From: Microtetraspora fusca
GTDB taxonomy: Bacteria > Actinomycetota > Actinomycetes > Streptosporangiales > Streptosporangiaceae
Assembly: GCF_001570365.1 (NCBI RefSeq)
Contig: NZ_BBYK01000040.1
Location: 124,001-188,000, forward strand
Reading direction: 5' to 3'
DNA: 64,000 bases
Part shown: positions 24,451 to 34,258 of the stretch, piece by piece
Numbering within the stretch: position 1 is the stretch's first letter
Layout: every line of letters starts with the position of its first letter
Notes under the pieces: generated by a model
Database searches by the model: none
What the model saw: only the letters and a program-made list of their open reading frames with translations
Told to the model about the DNA's origin: nothing
Position numbers and translations under genes: made by a program

Positions 24451-26556
24451 GTGGACACGTCGTTAACCGACCCGTTGGTGGGGCAGCTGCTCGACGGACG
24501 TTATCGCGTCGAGTCGAGGATCGCCCGGGGCGGCATGGCCTCCGTTTACCTCGCGATGGACACCCGGCTCGACCGGATGCTCGCCCTCAAGGTGATGCAC
24601 CGGTCGCTGGCCGAGGACCCGAAGTTCGTCCAGAGGTTCATCGGCGAGGCCAAGTCGGTCGCGAGCCTGTCCCACCCCAACGTGGTCCAGGTCTTCGACC
24701 AGGGCATGGACGGGTCCACCGTCTATCTCACGATGGAGTACGTGCCGGGCAAGACCCTGCGCGACGTGCTGCGCTCGCGCGGGCCGCTGCCCGCCCGGGA
24801 GGCGATCGAACTCCTGATCCCCGTCCTGGCCGCCCTCGGCGCGGCCCACCAGGCGGGGCTCATCCACCGGGACGTCAAGCCGGAGAACGTGCTGCTCGCC
24901 GACGACGGCCGGGTCAAGGTCGTGGACTTCGGCCTGGCCCGTGCCGTCGAGGCGAGCAACCAGACCAAGACCGGCATGATGATCGGCACGATCGGTTACA
25001 TGTCTCCCGAGCAGGTGACCTCGGGGGTCGCGGACGCCCGCAGCGACGTCTACGCGGCCGGGGTCATGCTGTTCGAGCTGATCACCGGGCGTCAGCCGTA
25101 CGAGGGCGAGACCCCGATGTCCATCGCCTACCGGCACGTGCACGACAGCGTGCCGCCGCCGTCCTCGATCGTCTCCGGTATCCCTCCGCAGGTCGACGCC
25201 CTGGTGGCCGCCGCCACCGCGAGGGACCCCGCCCGCCGCCCCGCCGACGCGACCGCCATGCTGGTGGCCGCCGTCGAGGCGCATCGTACGATGCCGCGTG
25301 GGCCGGCCGACCGGCCCATGGCGCCGGGCGCTCCGGGAAGGGCGGCCGGCGGGGCGCACAGCATGCCGGGGACGCACAGCCAGCCCGGTGTGTCGCACAG
25401 CCATCCCGGAGTGTCCAGGACGTCCGGTGTGCACAGCGCACCCGGAACGCAGAGCATGCCGGGCACGCACCCCTCGTCGCCGGGGATGCAGAGGTCTGCG
25501 GGGATGCACAGCTCGCCCGGGATGCACAGCTCGCCGGGGGCCGTCACGACGGCGTACAACGGCCGCGGGCCGGACGCGCCCGCGCACACCATGATCCAGC
25601 CGAAGCACGAGATCGCGACGACGGAGACGCGCAAGACCCGGCGGTCCGGACGGCGATCGACCTGGTTGCTCATCGGCCTCGTCGTGGTGATGCTCGGCGG
25701 CATCGCGTTCAGCGGCTGGTTGTTCTCCCGGGTGGAGTACAAACGGGTCCCCGACCTGCTGGGGAAGCAGATCGTGGCGGCCCGCCAGCAGGCGGAGAAC
25801 GCGGGCTTCGTGGTCAAGCTCGGGGAGCCCAGGTTCGACGAGAAAGTCGGCAAGGATCTGGTCCTGGAGATCACGCCCGCTCCCGGCAGCGAGGTCGAGG
25901 AGGGGTCGCAGCTGACGCTTGTGGCGTCCAAGGGCCCAGAGACCGTCCCGGTGCCGAACGTCGAGAAGCTCAGCGTGGGCGACGCCAAGGTCAAGATCGC
26001 CGAGGCCGGCCTGGAGGTCGGCCAGGTGAGCACCGTCTCCAGCAACACCGTCGAACGCGACGCCGTCATCGGCACCAAGCCGCCGGTCGGCAGCCGGGTC
26101 AGGAAGGGCGAGACGATCAACCTGGTGGTCAGCGCGGGCCTGCTGATGCCGGACGTCTCGAAGATGATGAAGGACCAGGCGGTGCAGTTCCTCCAGGAGC
26201 GGGGCTTCCAGGTCCAGGTCGACGAGACGGCCGACGCCAACCCGCCGGGCACGGTGATCGCGCAGGATCCGGCGGCGGGTGCCGCCGTGGCCGGCGGCGC
26301 CAACGTACGGCTGACCGTCTCCAGGGGGCCGGACACCGGCTGGCACTGGCCGTGGGAGACCGACCCGTCGCTCGCCACCCCCGACTTCGTGGCCGTCCCC
26401 AACGTGCTCTTCAAGGACGTGGGCGAGGCCAAGCGCGAGCTGGAGGCCGCGGGGTTCCCGGTGGAGACCCGCGCGCTGGCCGGCGGGCAGCGCGTCCTCG
26501 GGCAGAACCCGACCGGTGACCAGCCCCGGGGGACGACCGTCATCCTCTGGCACTGA
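24451..26556 (+). CDS. PASTA-domain Ser/Thr protein kinase (PknB/PknL type)
   Basis: 701 aa. Kinase domain, residues about 18-275: Gly-rich IARGGMASVY, catalytic Lys47, HRDVKPEN with D141, DFG 159-161. A linker (about 285-375) rich in Gly, His, Ser, Pro and Met contains repeated HSxPG units. One transmembrane helix lies near 403-425 (WLLIGLVVVMLGGIAFSGWLF), then about four extracellular PASTA domains to the C-terminus, which bind peptidoglycan or lipid II in this family. TAAACT lies 7 nt before the GTG start, so the mRNA is probably leaderless. Likely partner: the Rv2175c-like protein at 20200. Confidence 0.94.
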   Translation: MDTSLTDPLVGQLLDGRYRVESRIARGGMASVYLAMDTRLDRMLALKVMHRSLAEDPKFVQRFIGEAKSVASLSHPNVVQVFDQGMDGSTVYLTMEYVPGKTLRDVLRSRGPLPAREAIELLIPVLAALGAAHQAGLIHRDVKPENVLLADDGRVKVVDFGLARAVEASNQTKTGMMIGTIGYMSPEQVTSGVADARSDVYAAGVMLFELITGRQPYEGETPMSIAYRHVHDSVPPPSSIVSGIPPQVDALVAAATARDPARRPADATAMLVAAVEAHRTMPRGPADRPMAPGAPGRAAGGAHSMPGTHSQPGVSHSHPGVSRTSGVHSAPGTQSMPGTHPSSPGMQRSAGMHSSPGMHSSPGAVTTAYNGRGPDAPAHTMIQPKHEIATTETRKTRRSGRRSTWLLIGLVVVMLGGIAFSGWLFSRVEYKRVPDLLGKQIVAARQQAENAGFVVKLGEPRFDEKVGKDLVLEITPAPGSEVEEGSQLTLVASKGPETVPVPNVEKLSVGDAKVKIAEAGLEVGQVSTVSSNTVERDAVIGTKPPVGSRVRKGETINLVVSAGLLMPDVSKMMKDQAVQFLQERGFQVQVDETADANPPGTVIAQDPAAGAAVAGGANVRLTVSRGPDTGWHWPWETDPSLATPDFVAVPNVLFKDVGEAKRELEAAGFPVETRALAGGQRVLGQNPTGDQPRGTTVILWH

Positions 26557-26569
26557 GCCCGGCATCGAG

Positions 26570-26606
26570 GAGCCCGTCCATCCCGTGAACCGGGGTGGAC
26601 GGGCTC
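26570..26606. terminator. Bidirectional terminator between the kinase gene and alc
   Basis: Stem GAGCCCGTCCA / TGGACGGGCTC (11 bp), extended inwards by a G-U and three G-C pairs, between two converging genes. Confidence 0.7.
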
Positions 26607-26612
26607 TTCCGC

Positions 26613-27578
26613 TCAGGAGACCAGGGAGCCGAGCAGCCGCAGCCGGGCCAGCCCGCCGTCGGGGAAGATGTCGATCCGGGCGTGGGTCAGCGGTCTGTCG
26701 TCGTCGAGGCGGAACCGGTGCCGGGTGTCGGGCTGGAGTCGCGTCTCAGGCAGCAGAGGGAACCAGGCGTCCTCGTCGTCGAGCGCGGCCGACCGGCCGT
26801 CGATCCCCCGCAGCGCGGCCGCGCCCGGGGCGTTGTACAGGAGGTTCGTCGTGTCCAGCTCGGCCACGGCGACGGTGCCCGGCCCGGCGAGGGCGACGAC
26901 CAGCCAGTCGTTGCCACCGTCGCGCCGGCGCGCGGTCTCCCAGCCCTCGGCCTGGTTCCTGGCGAGCCCCGGCGCGAGCGCGTTCTCGGGCGAGGAGTAG
27001 AACTCGTCCGAGCATGCGACGACGAGCGCCCCGTTCTCCAGCGCGGCCAGATCGACGGTCAGACCGGACAGGAGCCGCGGATCCGGCACCACCTCCCCGT
27101 ACACGCGCAGCCGCGCCACGCCGCCGTCGGGGAAGACGTTCAACCGCACGTGCGTGAACCGCCGCGGGTCGCTCACCTCGAACTCGTGCGCGGCGTCGCC
27201 CTTGAGCGCGGCGCGCGGCACGATCTCCACCCACCCGGTCAGCTCGTCCGGCGCCGGGTAGCCGTCCGCCGCGCACGCCTCGACGGACGCGAACGGCGGA
27301 TAGTTGCCGGTGAACCAGGCGGTGTCGATCACGACCGACCTGATCACGCCGGGCAGGCCGAGCCGTACCAGGGCCCATTCATGGCCGGGCTCGCGCCGCC
27401 TGCGGGTCTCCCACCCGTCGTAGACCTGGCCCTTGGCGCCGAACGTGCGGGGGCGGAACTCGGGGCGTCCCGGCCTGATCAGCGCCTCCTTCGCGGCGAA
27501 CGACTCGTCGCTCGCCGCCAGCACCGAGCCTCCGTACGTGCGGAGCGCGAGGTCGGGGAGCCTGCCGTGCCCTCTCAT
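26613..27578 (-). CDS. alc: Allantoicase
   Basis: Hydrolyses allantoate to ureidoglycolate and urea. About 321 aa with the two homologous allantoicase repeats: [16 protein letters not shown] in the first and [15 protein letters not shown] in the second, each followed by an [19 protein letters not shown] or [19 protein letters not shown] block. The ATG at 27578 overlaps the allB stop (ATGA). Last gene of the purine-catabolism operon. A longer frame upstream is a shadow of allB. Confidence 0.95.
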   Translation of the reverse strand: MRGHGRLPDLALRTYGGSVLAASDESFAAKEALIRPGRPEFRPRTFGAKGQVYDGWETRRRREPGHEWALVRLGLPGVIRSVVIDTAWFTGNYPPFASVEACAADGYPAPDELTGWVEIVPRAALKGDAAHEFEVSDPRRFTHVRLNVFPDGGVARLRVYGEVVPDPRLLSGLTVDLAALENGALVVACSDEFYSSPENALAPGLARNQAEGWETARRRDGGNDWLVVALAGPGTVAVAELDTTNLLYNAPGAAALRGIDGRSAALDDEDAWFPLLPETRLQPDTRHRFRLDDDRPLTHARIDIFPDGGLARLRLLGSLVS

Positions 27579-29026
27579 CCGATCCCCTCCCCGGCGAGGA
27601 GCCGGCCGCGCGGGGCGTCGGCGCCGGCCGGTCGGCCGCGCAGCCAGGTGCGGACGACGACCCCGGTCAGCGTCCTGCCGTCGTAGGGCGTCACCGGGTG
27701 CCGGTGGTGCAGCGCGGCGGCGTCCACGGTGAACCGCCCCTCCGGGTCGAAGGCGACCAGGTCCGCGTCCGCGCCCGGCCTGATCGCCCCCTTGTACGGC
27801 AGGCCCACCAGCGCTGCCGGCCCCTCCGCCATCCACCGCGCCACCTCGCTCAGGCCGTAGCCGCGTTCCCTCGCGGACGTCCAGACGACGGGGAGACTGA
27901 GTTGCAGCGAGGAGATCCCGCCCCAGGCCGCGGCGAAGTCGGGCGCCTTGAGGTCGGGCGGGGACGGCGAGTGGTCGGAGACGACGCCCATCAACAGCCC
28001 GTCGGCGAGTCCCCGCCAGAGGGCCTCGCGGTTGGCGGCCTCCCTGATCGGAGGGCAGCACTTGTAGGCGGGCCCGCTGACCTCCTCGGCGCTCAGGGTG
28101 AGGTAGTGCGGGCAGGTCTCCGCGCTGATCCGCACGCCGTCCCGGCGCGCCGCCCGCAGCACGTCGAGGCAGGACGCGGACGACACATGGACGATGTGGA
28201 CGCGGGCGCCGATCTCGGCGGCCAGCTCGACGACCTGCTCGACGGCCCTGCGCTCGGCCTCCGCCGTACGGGATGCCAGGAAGTCCGGGTACGTCGGGCC
28301 GAGCGGGTCGGTGAGGAGCGCCGGATCCTCGGCATGGACGATCATCAGCCCGTCGAACGCCGCCAGCGTCCGCAGGGCCTCCCGCAGCCCGGCGCGGTCA
28401 AGGGCGGGGAACTCGTCCACGCCGGACGGCGAGAGGAAGCACTTGACGCCGAAGACCCCGGCCCGGTGCAGCGGCTCCAGCTCACCCGCGTTGCCGGGGA
28501 CCGCCCCGCCCCAGAAGCCGACGTCGACGTGGCACCGCCCCTCGGCGGCCTGCCGCTTGATCTCCAGGGCGGCCACGCTCACCGTGGGCGGCAGCGCGTT
28601 GAGCGGCATGTCGACGACGGTCGTGACTCCCCCGGCGGCCGCCGCCCTGGTGGCCGAGGCGAACCCCTCCCAGTGCGTACGGCCCGGCTCGTTGACGTGG
28701 ACGTGGGTGTCGACCAGGCCGGGAAGCAGCGCCACCTCCCCCAGGTCCACCGCCTCCCGTGCCGCCCCCTCCTGTCGGGTTTCGAACGTGTCGTACGCGA
28801 GCAGCGCCGCGATCCTGCCGTCCTGTACGGCCACCGTGAGCGGCCGCACGCCCTCCGGGGTGACCACCCGCCGAGACCGCACGACCAGGTCGAACCCGGG
28901 CCGCCCACCCCGTGCGGACGCGAGAGAACCGGACGCCCCGGGCTCGGAAAGCCCGGCGGAAAGTGGGCCCCCGGGCGTTCCCGGCGCGGGAACCTCGGCC
29001 GTCCCGGGGGCGAGCGGCTCAGTCAT
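27575..29026 (-). CDS. allB: Allantoinase
   Basis: Opens allantoin to allantoate. 483 aa, longer than usual because of about 47 N-terminal residues rich in Pro, Gly and Ser before the conserved start [16 protein letters not shown]. Metal ligands: [10 protein letters not shown], the carboxylated Lys in [20 protein letters not shown] and SDHSPSP. The real start could be further downstream than 29026, but no better ribosome site was found. Confidence 0.93.
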   Translation of the reverse strand: MTEPLAPGTAEVPAPGTPGGPLSAGLSEPGASGSLASARGGRPGFDLVVRSRRVVTPEGVRPLTVAVQDGRIAALLAYDTFETRQEGAAREAVDLGEVALLPGLVDTHVHVNEPGRTHWEGFASATRAAAAGGVTTVVDMPLNALPPTVSVAALEIKRQAAEGRCHVDVGFWGGAVPGNAGELEPLHRAGVFGVKCFLSPSGVDEFPALDRAGLREALRTLAAFDGLMIVHAEDPALLTDPLGPTYPDFLASRTAEAERRAVEQVVELAAEIGARVHIVHVSSASCLDVLRAARRDGVRISAETCPHYLTLSAEEVSGPAYKCCPPIREAANREALWRGLADGLLMGVVSDHSPSPPDLKAPDFAAAWGGISSLQLSLPVVWTSARERGYGLSEVARWMAEGPAALVGLPYKGAIRPGADADLVAFDPEGRFTVDAAALHHRHPVTPYDGRTLTGVVVRTWLRGRPAGADAPRGRLLAGEGIG

Positions 29027-29047
29027 GGCGGGATGGTCCGGGTCGGA

Positions 29048-30331
29048 TCATGCGGAACCTCCGTTGGCGTCGTCGTGGCGACCGGCGAACGGTGACAGGT
29101 GGTCGGACGCGATGAGCGCGGCCAGGCGCTCCAGCAGCGGCCCCGGCTCGGCCATGCACTTCTCGACGTCGGGTTCGAGATCGGTCAGCGCGTACGCCTG
29201 GGAGATACCCGCCGAGCGCAGTTCCTCGCCCGAGATCGACCGGCGGCCGCAGACCGCGACGACCGGGACGCCGTGCTTGGCCGCCGCCGCGGCCACCCCG
29301 AGCGGGGCCTTGCCGCGCAGGGACTGCTCGTCGAGCGCCCCCTCGCCGGTGATGACCAGCCGGGCGCCCTCGACGTGCCGGTCGAACTCCAGCAGGCCGA
29401 GGAGGTACTCGATGCCGGGGCTGATCTCGGCGTGGAGGAAGGCCAGCGCGGCGAAGCCGACGCCCCCGGCGGCCCCGGCACCGGGCCGTCCGGCGACGCC
29501 CATGGCCCGGACGACCCCGTCGTGCTCGGCCGCCCCCACCACGCCGTGGGTGTGCGCGGCGACGGCGGCGAGCCGGGCCAGCCCGGCCTCCAGCACCGCC
29601 ACGTCCTCCGGCCCGGCGCCCTTCTGCGGGCCGTACACCGCCGCGGCTCCGTGCGGGCCGAGGAGGGGGTTGTCCACGTCGCTCGCGACCACGAACTCGA
29701 CGTCCGCGAGACCGCGCCCGGCATGGCCATGCCCGTGTCCGTGTCCGTGCCCGTCCGCCTGGCCCTCGGCCTGGCCGTGCTCGTGCTCATGCCCGTGAGC
29801 GTGGCCGGCGCTGAAGGCGGAGATGTCGACGGTCGCGAGCCTCCGGAGCGCGGCTCCGCCGGGCGGCAACTCCTCGCCGTTCTCATCCAGCAACCGGGCG
29901 CCGAGCGCTTGAAGCATGCCCGCGCCGCCGTCCGTGCAGGCGCTGCCGCCGAGGCCGAGCACGACCTTGCGGGCGCCGTGCCGTACGGCGTGGGCGATCA
30001 GCTCGCCGGTTCCGTAGCTCGTGGCGGTCAGGGGCGCGGGCCCGCCGGGCAGCCGCCGCAGGCCGGACGCCTCGGCCAGCTCGACCACGGCGACGCCGTC
30101 CCGGGCGGCGTAAGAGGCACGGACGGGATCGCCGACGGGACCGGTCACCTCGACCTCGACCCGGGTGAACCCGCAGGCGACGACCGCGTCCACCGTGCCG
30201 TCACCCCCGTCGGCCACCGGGATCCGCAGGGTCGGCACGTCGCCCAGCCCCGCTGCCACCCGCGCGGCGACATCGGCGGCGGTCAGCGACCCCCTGAACT
30301 TGTCCGGCGCGATGACGACGTGGTCCCTCAT
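29048..30331 (-). CDS. Glycerate kinase (GarK/GlxK family) with a His-rich insertion
   Basis: Phosphorylates glycerate, the end of the glyoxylate branch from allantoin. About 427 aa. Family motifs: VIAPDKFRGSLTAADVA, PVADGGDGT, GLGGSACTDGGAGMLQALGA, and VVASDVDNPLLG. Between residues about 177 and 203 there is an unusual His/Gly/Glu tract with ten histidines, encoded by a short-period GTGxCC-type repeat around 29720-29807. The ATG at 30331 follows GGGAGA; the frame open to 30382 adds an unlikely N-terminus. Confidence 0.93.
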   Translation of the reverse strand: MRDHVVIAPDKFRGSLTAADVAARVAAGLGDVPTLRIPVADGGDGTVDAVVACGFTRVEVEVTGPVGDPVRASYAARDGVAVVELAEASGLRRLPGGPAPLTATSYGTGELIAHAVRHGARKVVLGLGGSACTDGGAGMLQALGARLLDENGEELPPGGAALRRLATVDISAFSAGHAHGHEHEHGQAEGQADGHGHGHGHGHAGRGLADVEFVVASDVDNPLLGPHGAAAVYGPQKGAGPEDVAVLEAGLARLAAVAAHTHGVVGAAEHDGVVRAMGVAGRPGAGAAGGVGFAALAFLHAEISPGIEYLLGLLEFDRHVEGARLVITGEGALDEQSLRGKAPLGVAAAAAKHGVPVVAVCGRRSISGEELRSAGISQAYALTDLEPDVEKCMAEPGPLLERLAALIASDHLSPFAGRHDDANGGSA

Positions 30332-30419
30332 TACTGTTCTCCCGAGTCCGGCGAAAGATGGCGAAAGATGACGATCCATCATCGTCGAACGGTGGCGCCC
30401 GGCCGTGACCGGCTGCCCG

Positions 30420-31784
30420 TCACGGGGTCGCGGCCGTCAGGCGCCGATGTGCCGCCACCCCCGCCCTGGCGGCCTCCGCCGCGGACACGGTCCGGAGTTC
30501 ACCGTCTTCGACCAGCGTGCGGCCGCCGACCAGCAGCCGGGCCGGCGGCGGCGAACCCCCGTACGCCAGGGCGACCACCGGGTCGTCGATCGCGGCGAGG
30601 AAGCCGTCCAGCCGCCACAGGGCGACGTCGGCCAGCTTGCCCGGCTCCAGCGTCCCGATCTCCGCCTCGCGGCCGAGGCAGCGCGCCCCGCCCAGCGTGG
30701 CGAGTTCCAGCGCCTGGCGGGCGGTCAGGGCGTGCGGGCCGTGTCGGGCGCGCTGCATCAGCATCGCCGTACGCATCTCGCCCGCCATCGTGGTCATCTC
30801 GCTGGACGCGGCTCCGTCCACGCCCAGGCCGACGGGAGCTCCGGCGCGCAGCAGTTCGGGGACCCGCGCGACGCCCGAGCCGAGACGGCCGTTCGACGAC
30901 GGGCAGTGTGCGGCGCCCGTGCCGGTCTCGGCGAACCTCCGGACGTCCTTGTCGGTCAGGTGGACGCAGTGGGCCAGCCAGACGTCGGGCCCGAGCCAGC
31001 CGATCCGGTCGAGGTACTCCACCGGCAGGACCCCGAACCGCTCCTTGCAGTGGTCGTCCTCGTCCAGGCTCTCGGCGATGTGGGTGTGCAGCCGTACGCC
31101 ATGGGAGCGGGCGAGCTCGGCGGAGCGGATCATCAGCTCGCCGCTCACGGAGAAGGGCGAGCAGGGCGCGACCGCGACCCGGAGCATCGCCCCGAAGGAC
31201 GGGTCATGATATTTCCGGATAGCGTCCTCGGTGGCGGCGAGGATCTCGTCGATGTCCTCCACGATCTCGTCCGGCGGCAGACCTCCCTTTGACCGGCCGA
31301 GATCCATCGACCCCCGGCACGGATGGAACCGCAGGCCGACCGCGCGGGCCGCCTCGATCTCCGCGTCGAACAGGTCGCCGCGCCCCTTCGGGAAGATGTA
31401 GTGGTGGTCGGTCGTCGTGGTGCACCCCGACGCCGCCAGCCAGGCGAGCCCCGCCGTGGCCGCGCCGTGCACCACCTCGGCGTCCATCCGGGCCCACACC
31501 GGATAGCTGGCGACCAGCCACTCGAACAGCGTCCCGTCAGGGGCGATCCCCTGCGCGGCCCACTGGTAGAGGTGATGGTGGGCGTTGACCAGGCCGGGCG
31601 TGGCCAGGCAGCCGCTCCCGTCCACGCGCACGGCGCCGGCCGGTACGGCGTCCGCCCGGCCCGGCCCGACGGCGACGATGCGATCCCCTTCGATCACGAT
31701 GTGACCGCCGGGGATCTCCGCACCGGCCACCGGAGCGATGTACGCGTTCTCGATGACCACGCTCGGCCGTTCTCGGTCAGTCAT
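30420..31784 (-). CDS. 8-oxoguanine deaminase (amidohydrolase family)
   Basis: 454 aa. Converts 8-oxoguanine to urate, which fits its place beside uricase. Motifs: LVNAHHHLYQWAAQG near residue 65, TTTTDHHYIFP, CRGSMDLGRSKGGLPPD, HTHIAES, WLAHCVHL and LGVDGAASSE. The family also includes atrazine and guanine deaminases; the CRGSMDLGRSxGGLPPD stretch favours 8-oxoguanine deaminase. Its start overlaps the end of the XDH iron-sulfur gene by 8 nt. Confidence 0.9.
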   Translation of the reverse strand: MTDRERPSVVIENAYIAPVAGAEIPGGHIVIEGDRIVAVGPGRADAVPAGAVRVDGSGCLATPGLVNAHHHLYQWAAQGIAPDGTLFEWLVASYPVWARMDAEVVHGAATAGLAWLAASGCTTTTDHHYIFPKGRGDLFDAEIEAARAVGLRFHPCRGSMDLGRSKGGLPPDEIVEDIDEILAATEDAIRKYHDPSFGAMLRVAVAPCSPFSVSGELMIRSAELARSHGVRLHTHIAESLDEDDHCKERFGVLPVEYLDRIGWLGPDVWLAHCVHLTDKDVRRFAETGTGAAHCPSSNGRLGSGVARVPELLRAGAPVGLGVDGAASSEMTTMAGEMRTAMLMQRARHGPHALTARQALELATLGGARCLGREAEIGTLEPGKLADVALWRLDGFLAAIDDPVVALAYGGSPPPARLLVGGRTLVEDGELRTVSAAEAARAGVAAHRRLTAATP

Positions 31785-32376
31785 CGGCCCCTCCCGGCAC
31801 AGACCGCGCGTTTTCCGTGGCGGCGCGGGCGTGCGCGCGCGCCGCGGCCAGCCGTACGGCGTCGAGGATCTTCTCGTATCCGGTGCACCGGCACAGGTTG
31901 CCGGCCAGGGCCTCGCGGATCTCGGCGTCCTCGGGCACCCGCGAGGCGCCCGCGATCAGCGCGTGGGCCTGCACGACCAGCCCGGGCGTGCAGAACCCGC
32001 ACTGCACGGCTCCCGCTTCGACGAAGCAGCGCTGCACCTCGTCCAGGCCGTCGAGCGGCGGCCCGGCGACGTCGTCCACGTCCGGGTCCGGCCGCGGGTT
32101 CCGGTCGGGAGCGCCGCCGCGCCGCCGGGCGCCTCCCCCGGAGAGCCCCTCGACGGTCACCACCTCGCGCCCTTCAGCCTGGCCCGCCGCCACAAGGCAC
32201 GCGCACACCGTGATCCCGTCGAGGTAGACGGTGCACGACCCGCACTCGCCCTGCTCGCAGGCGTTCTTCGCGCCGGGCAGGCCGAGCCGCTCGCGCAGCA
32301 CGTACAGCAGGCTCTCCCCCTCCCATACGTCGTCGGCGACCATCGGCTCACCGTTGACGCGGACGTTCACCCGCAT
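31777..32376 (-). CDS. Xanthine dehydrogenase 2Fe-2S subunit
   Basis: 199 aa. Two 2Fe-2S clusters: N-terminal plant-type CEQGECGSC plus C in VCACLVA, and C-terminal QCGFCTPG with NLCRCTGYEKI. Carries electrons from the molybdenum centre to FAD. An acidic/arginine-rich insert lies between the two domains (residues about 78-107). The molybdopterin-binding subunit that normally accompanies it is not encoded here. Confidence 0.94.
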   Translation of the reverse strand: MRVNVRVNGEPMVADDVWEGESLLYVLRERLGLPGAKNACEQGECGSCTVYLDGITVCACLVAAGQAEGREVVTVEGLSGGGARRRGGAPDRNPRPDPDVDDVAGPPLDGLDEVQRCFVEAGAVQCGFCTPGLVVQAHALIAGASRVPEDAEIREALAGNLCRCTGYEKILDAVRLAAARAHARAATENARSVPGGADD

Positions 32377-32437
32377 CGGACCTCCCGCGGGCGGTTCTCG
32401 GACGAGCCGCGGACATGGGATCGTGAAGCGCTGTCAT

Positions 32438-33364
32438 TCATCCGTTTTCACCCGACTTCTGGTGATAAGTCCCCGACGCGTCTGATGTCCCCGGGACCGA
32501 GCCGCGCTCCGCCCACGCCCACCCGAGCGACCGGCGCGCCATCACGGCCAGGGCGTGCCGCCGGTAGTCCGCCCGGCCGCGCACGTCGTCGATGGGCGCG
32601 GCCGCCTCCGCCACCAGCTCGCCGAACCTGTGGGCCAGCGCGGGATCGAGCGGCCCCGCGCCGTCCCAGTCGAGCTCTCCGGCGAGGAACTCCTCGGCCG
32701 CATGTGCCCGGCGTGGAGTGGGGGCGGCGGAGCCGATCCCGGTGCCCGCGCGCCGCGCCCGCACGTCGAGGGCGACGGCGAAGGAGCAGACCGCGATCAC
32801 CATGGCGTTCCTCGTGCCGACCTTGGCGAAGCACTGCGGACCGGCGGCCGGGGGGACGTGGACCGCACGGATCAGCTCGTCGCCCTCCAGCGCGTTGCGC
32901 TTCACGCCGGTGTAGAACTCGATGATCGGGATGAGCCGGGTCCCGCGTACCGACTCGGCCTCGACCAGCGCGCCGGACGCCAGCAGCGGCGGGTGGCCGT
33001 CTCCGGCGGGCGAGGCCGCGCCCAGGTTGCCCGCGAGCGTGCCCCTGTTCCTGATCTGCGGCGAGCCGACGGTACGGGACGCCTGGGCGAGCCCCGGCAG
33101 CCACGTGCCCAGCTCCGAGATCAACCGCGTGTACGTGACGCCCGCGCCCACGCGGAGCATCGGGGCGGGCCCGGCCGTCCAGGACCATCGGGCCAGCTCG
33201 GCGACGGGGTTCAGGTCGAGGAGCGCCGTCGGACGTCCCTTGTCGAGGTTGATCTCGACCATGACGTCCGTGCCGCCCTGGATCGGCGTCGCGTCCGGCC
33301 TCGCGGCCTTCATCGCCAGGGCGTCCTCCCATGTGGCGGGGCGCAGGAAGTCCATCGCGGTCAC
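32438..33364 (-). CDS. Xanthine dehydrogenase FAD-binding subunit
   Basis: 308 aa CO-dehydrogenase/XDH medium-subunit family. The FAD motifs are PIQGGTDVMVEIN near residue 30 and TVGSPQIRNRGTLAGNLGAASPAGD near 100. The GTG start overlaps the uricase stop by 4 nt. It precedes the 2Fe-2S subunit by 61 nt. Confidence 0.93.
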   Translation of the reverse strand: MTAMDFLRPATWEDALAMKAARPDATPIQGGTDVMVEINLDKGRPTALLDLNPVAELARWSWTAGPAPMLRVGAGVTYTRLISELGTWLPGLAQASRTVGSPQIRNRGTLAGNLGAASPAGDGHPPLLASGALVEAESVRGTRLIPIIEFYTGVKRNALEGDELIRAVHVPPAAGPQCFAKVGTRNAMVIAVCSFAVALDVRARRAGTGIGSAAPTPRRAHAAEEFLAGELDWDGAGPLDPALAHRFGELVAEAAAPIDDVRGRADYRRHALAVMARRSLGWAWAERGSVPGTSDASGTYHQKSGENG

Positions 33365-34257
33365 TCCCAGGCCGGGCCGGCCGGGGGCGCGTCGTCGCGC
33401 AGGACCGTCCCCTCAATCAGTCCGTACGGCCGGTCGGCCGCGAGGTAGACCTCGTCGGGGTTGTCCAGCCCGAACGGCGCGAGATCGACCAGGAAGTGGT
33501 GCCTGTTCGGCAGCGAGAGCCGTACCTCGCAGATCTCGGGGCAGTCGGCGATAACGCGGGCTCCCATGGCGTACAGCGTCTGCTGCAGGGAGCGGCTGTA
33601 GGTCCCGGCGAAGGCGGCGAGCAGCGCCTGACGGGCGCTCTCGTACGACTTGTCCCAGTCGGTCGGGGCCTCTTCGCCTTCCGCGCCGGTCCCGCCGGGA
33701 GGCGTCGCCGCGTGCCGCCAGGACGCCTCCACCGCCGTGGCGAGGATCCGGTCACCGGTCTCCGGAAGCGTCGTGTACGCGTCCTTGACGAACCCCCGGA
33801 ACTCGGAGTTCGTCGTGTTGAGCACGACGAGGTCGCGCAGCCCGCACACCATCCGCGCGGCCGATCCGTCGTAGTGGGCGACGCAGGTGCGCACCTCGCC
33901 GCCCGAGCGGACGAATGAGTGCCCGGAGCCGGCGTTCCGCTCCCAGGCGTACTCCTCGATCGCGACCCGCGCCCGGTGGACGGATGGCTGGGAGTCCACG
34001 AAGTGCCTGGCCAGCAGCAGGGCGAAGTCCTCGATCGCGCCGATGCCGTGCTTCCTGGCGAAGGCGTACACCGTGTTCTTCTGCGCGTCGGTGGTGAGCA
34101 CGGCCGAGTTGTCGCCGGTCAGGTGCACGTCGTCCATCGCGCCGCACAGCGACGTGCTCACGTTGAGATCTTTCAGGCGGTGGGCGTCCCCGTTCCGGGT
34201 GACCCTGAGCACCCTGATCTCGGCCTTGCCGTACCGGTTGGGACCCAGGACGATCAC
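33361..34257 (-). CDS. Urate oxidase (uricase)
   Basis: 298 aa cofactor-free enzyme, urate to 5-hydroxyisourate. Active-site region LTTDAQKNTVYAFARKHG (Thr and Lys), SFVRSGGEVRTC, LVVLNTTNSEFRGFVKD and the C-terminal PNRHHFLVDLAPFGLDNPDEVY. GTG start at 34257, immediately after the hiuH stop. The order uraD-hiuH-uricase places all three urate-to-allantoin steps together. Confidence 0.96.
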   Translation of the reverse strand: MIVLGPNRYGKAEIRVLRVTRNGDAHRLKDLNVSTSLCGAMDDVHLTGDNSAVLTTDAQKNTVYAFARKHGIGAIEDFALLLARHFVDSQPSVHRARVAIEEYAWERNAGSGHSFVRSGGEVRTCVAHYDGSAARMVCGLRDLVVLNTTNSEFRGFVKDAYTTLPETGDRILATAVEASWRHAATPPGGTGAEGEEAPTDWDKSYESARQALLAAFAGTYSRSLQQTLYAMGARVIADCPEICEVRLSLPNRHHFLVDLAPFGLDNPDEVYLAADRPYGLIEGTVLRDDAPPAGPAWE

Positions 34258-34258
34258 G

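Noticed and set aside
25330-25560. Repeats in the kinase gene as a possible CRISPR or mobile repeat
   Set aside because: The irregular repeats are in frame and encode a Pro/Gly/Ser/His linker, so they are protein low complexity.
24463-26565. 700-codon minus-strand frame opposite the kinase
   Set aside because: Codon-bias shadow of the kinase gene; its His/Arg-rich sequence matches no family.
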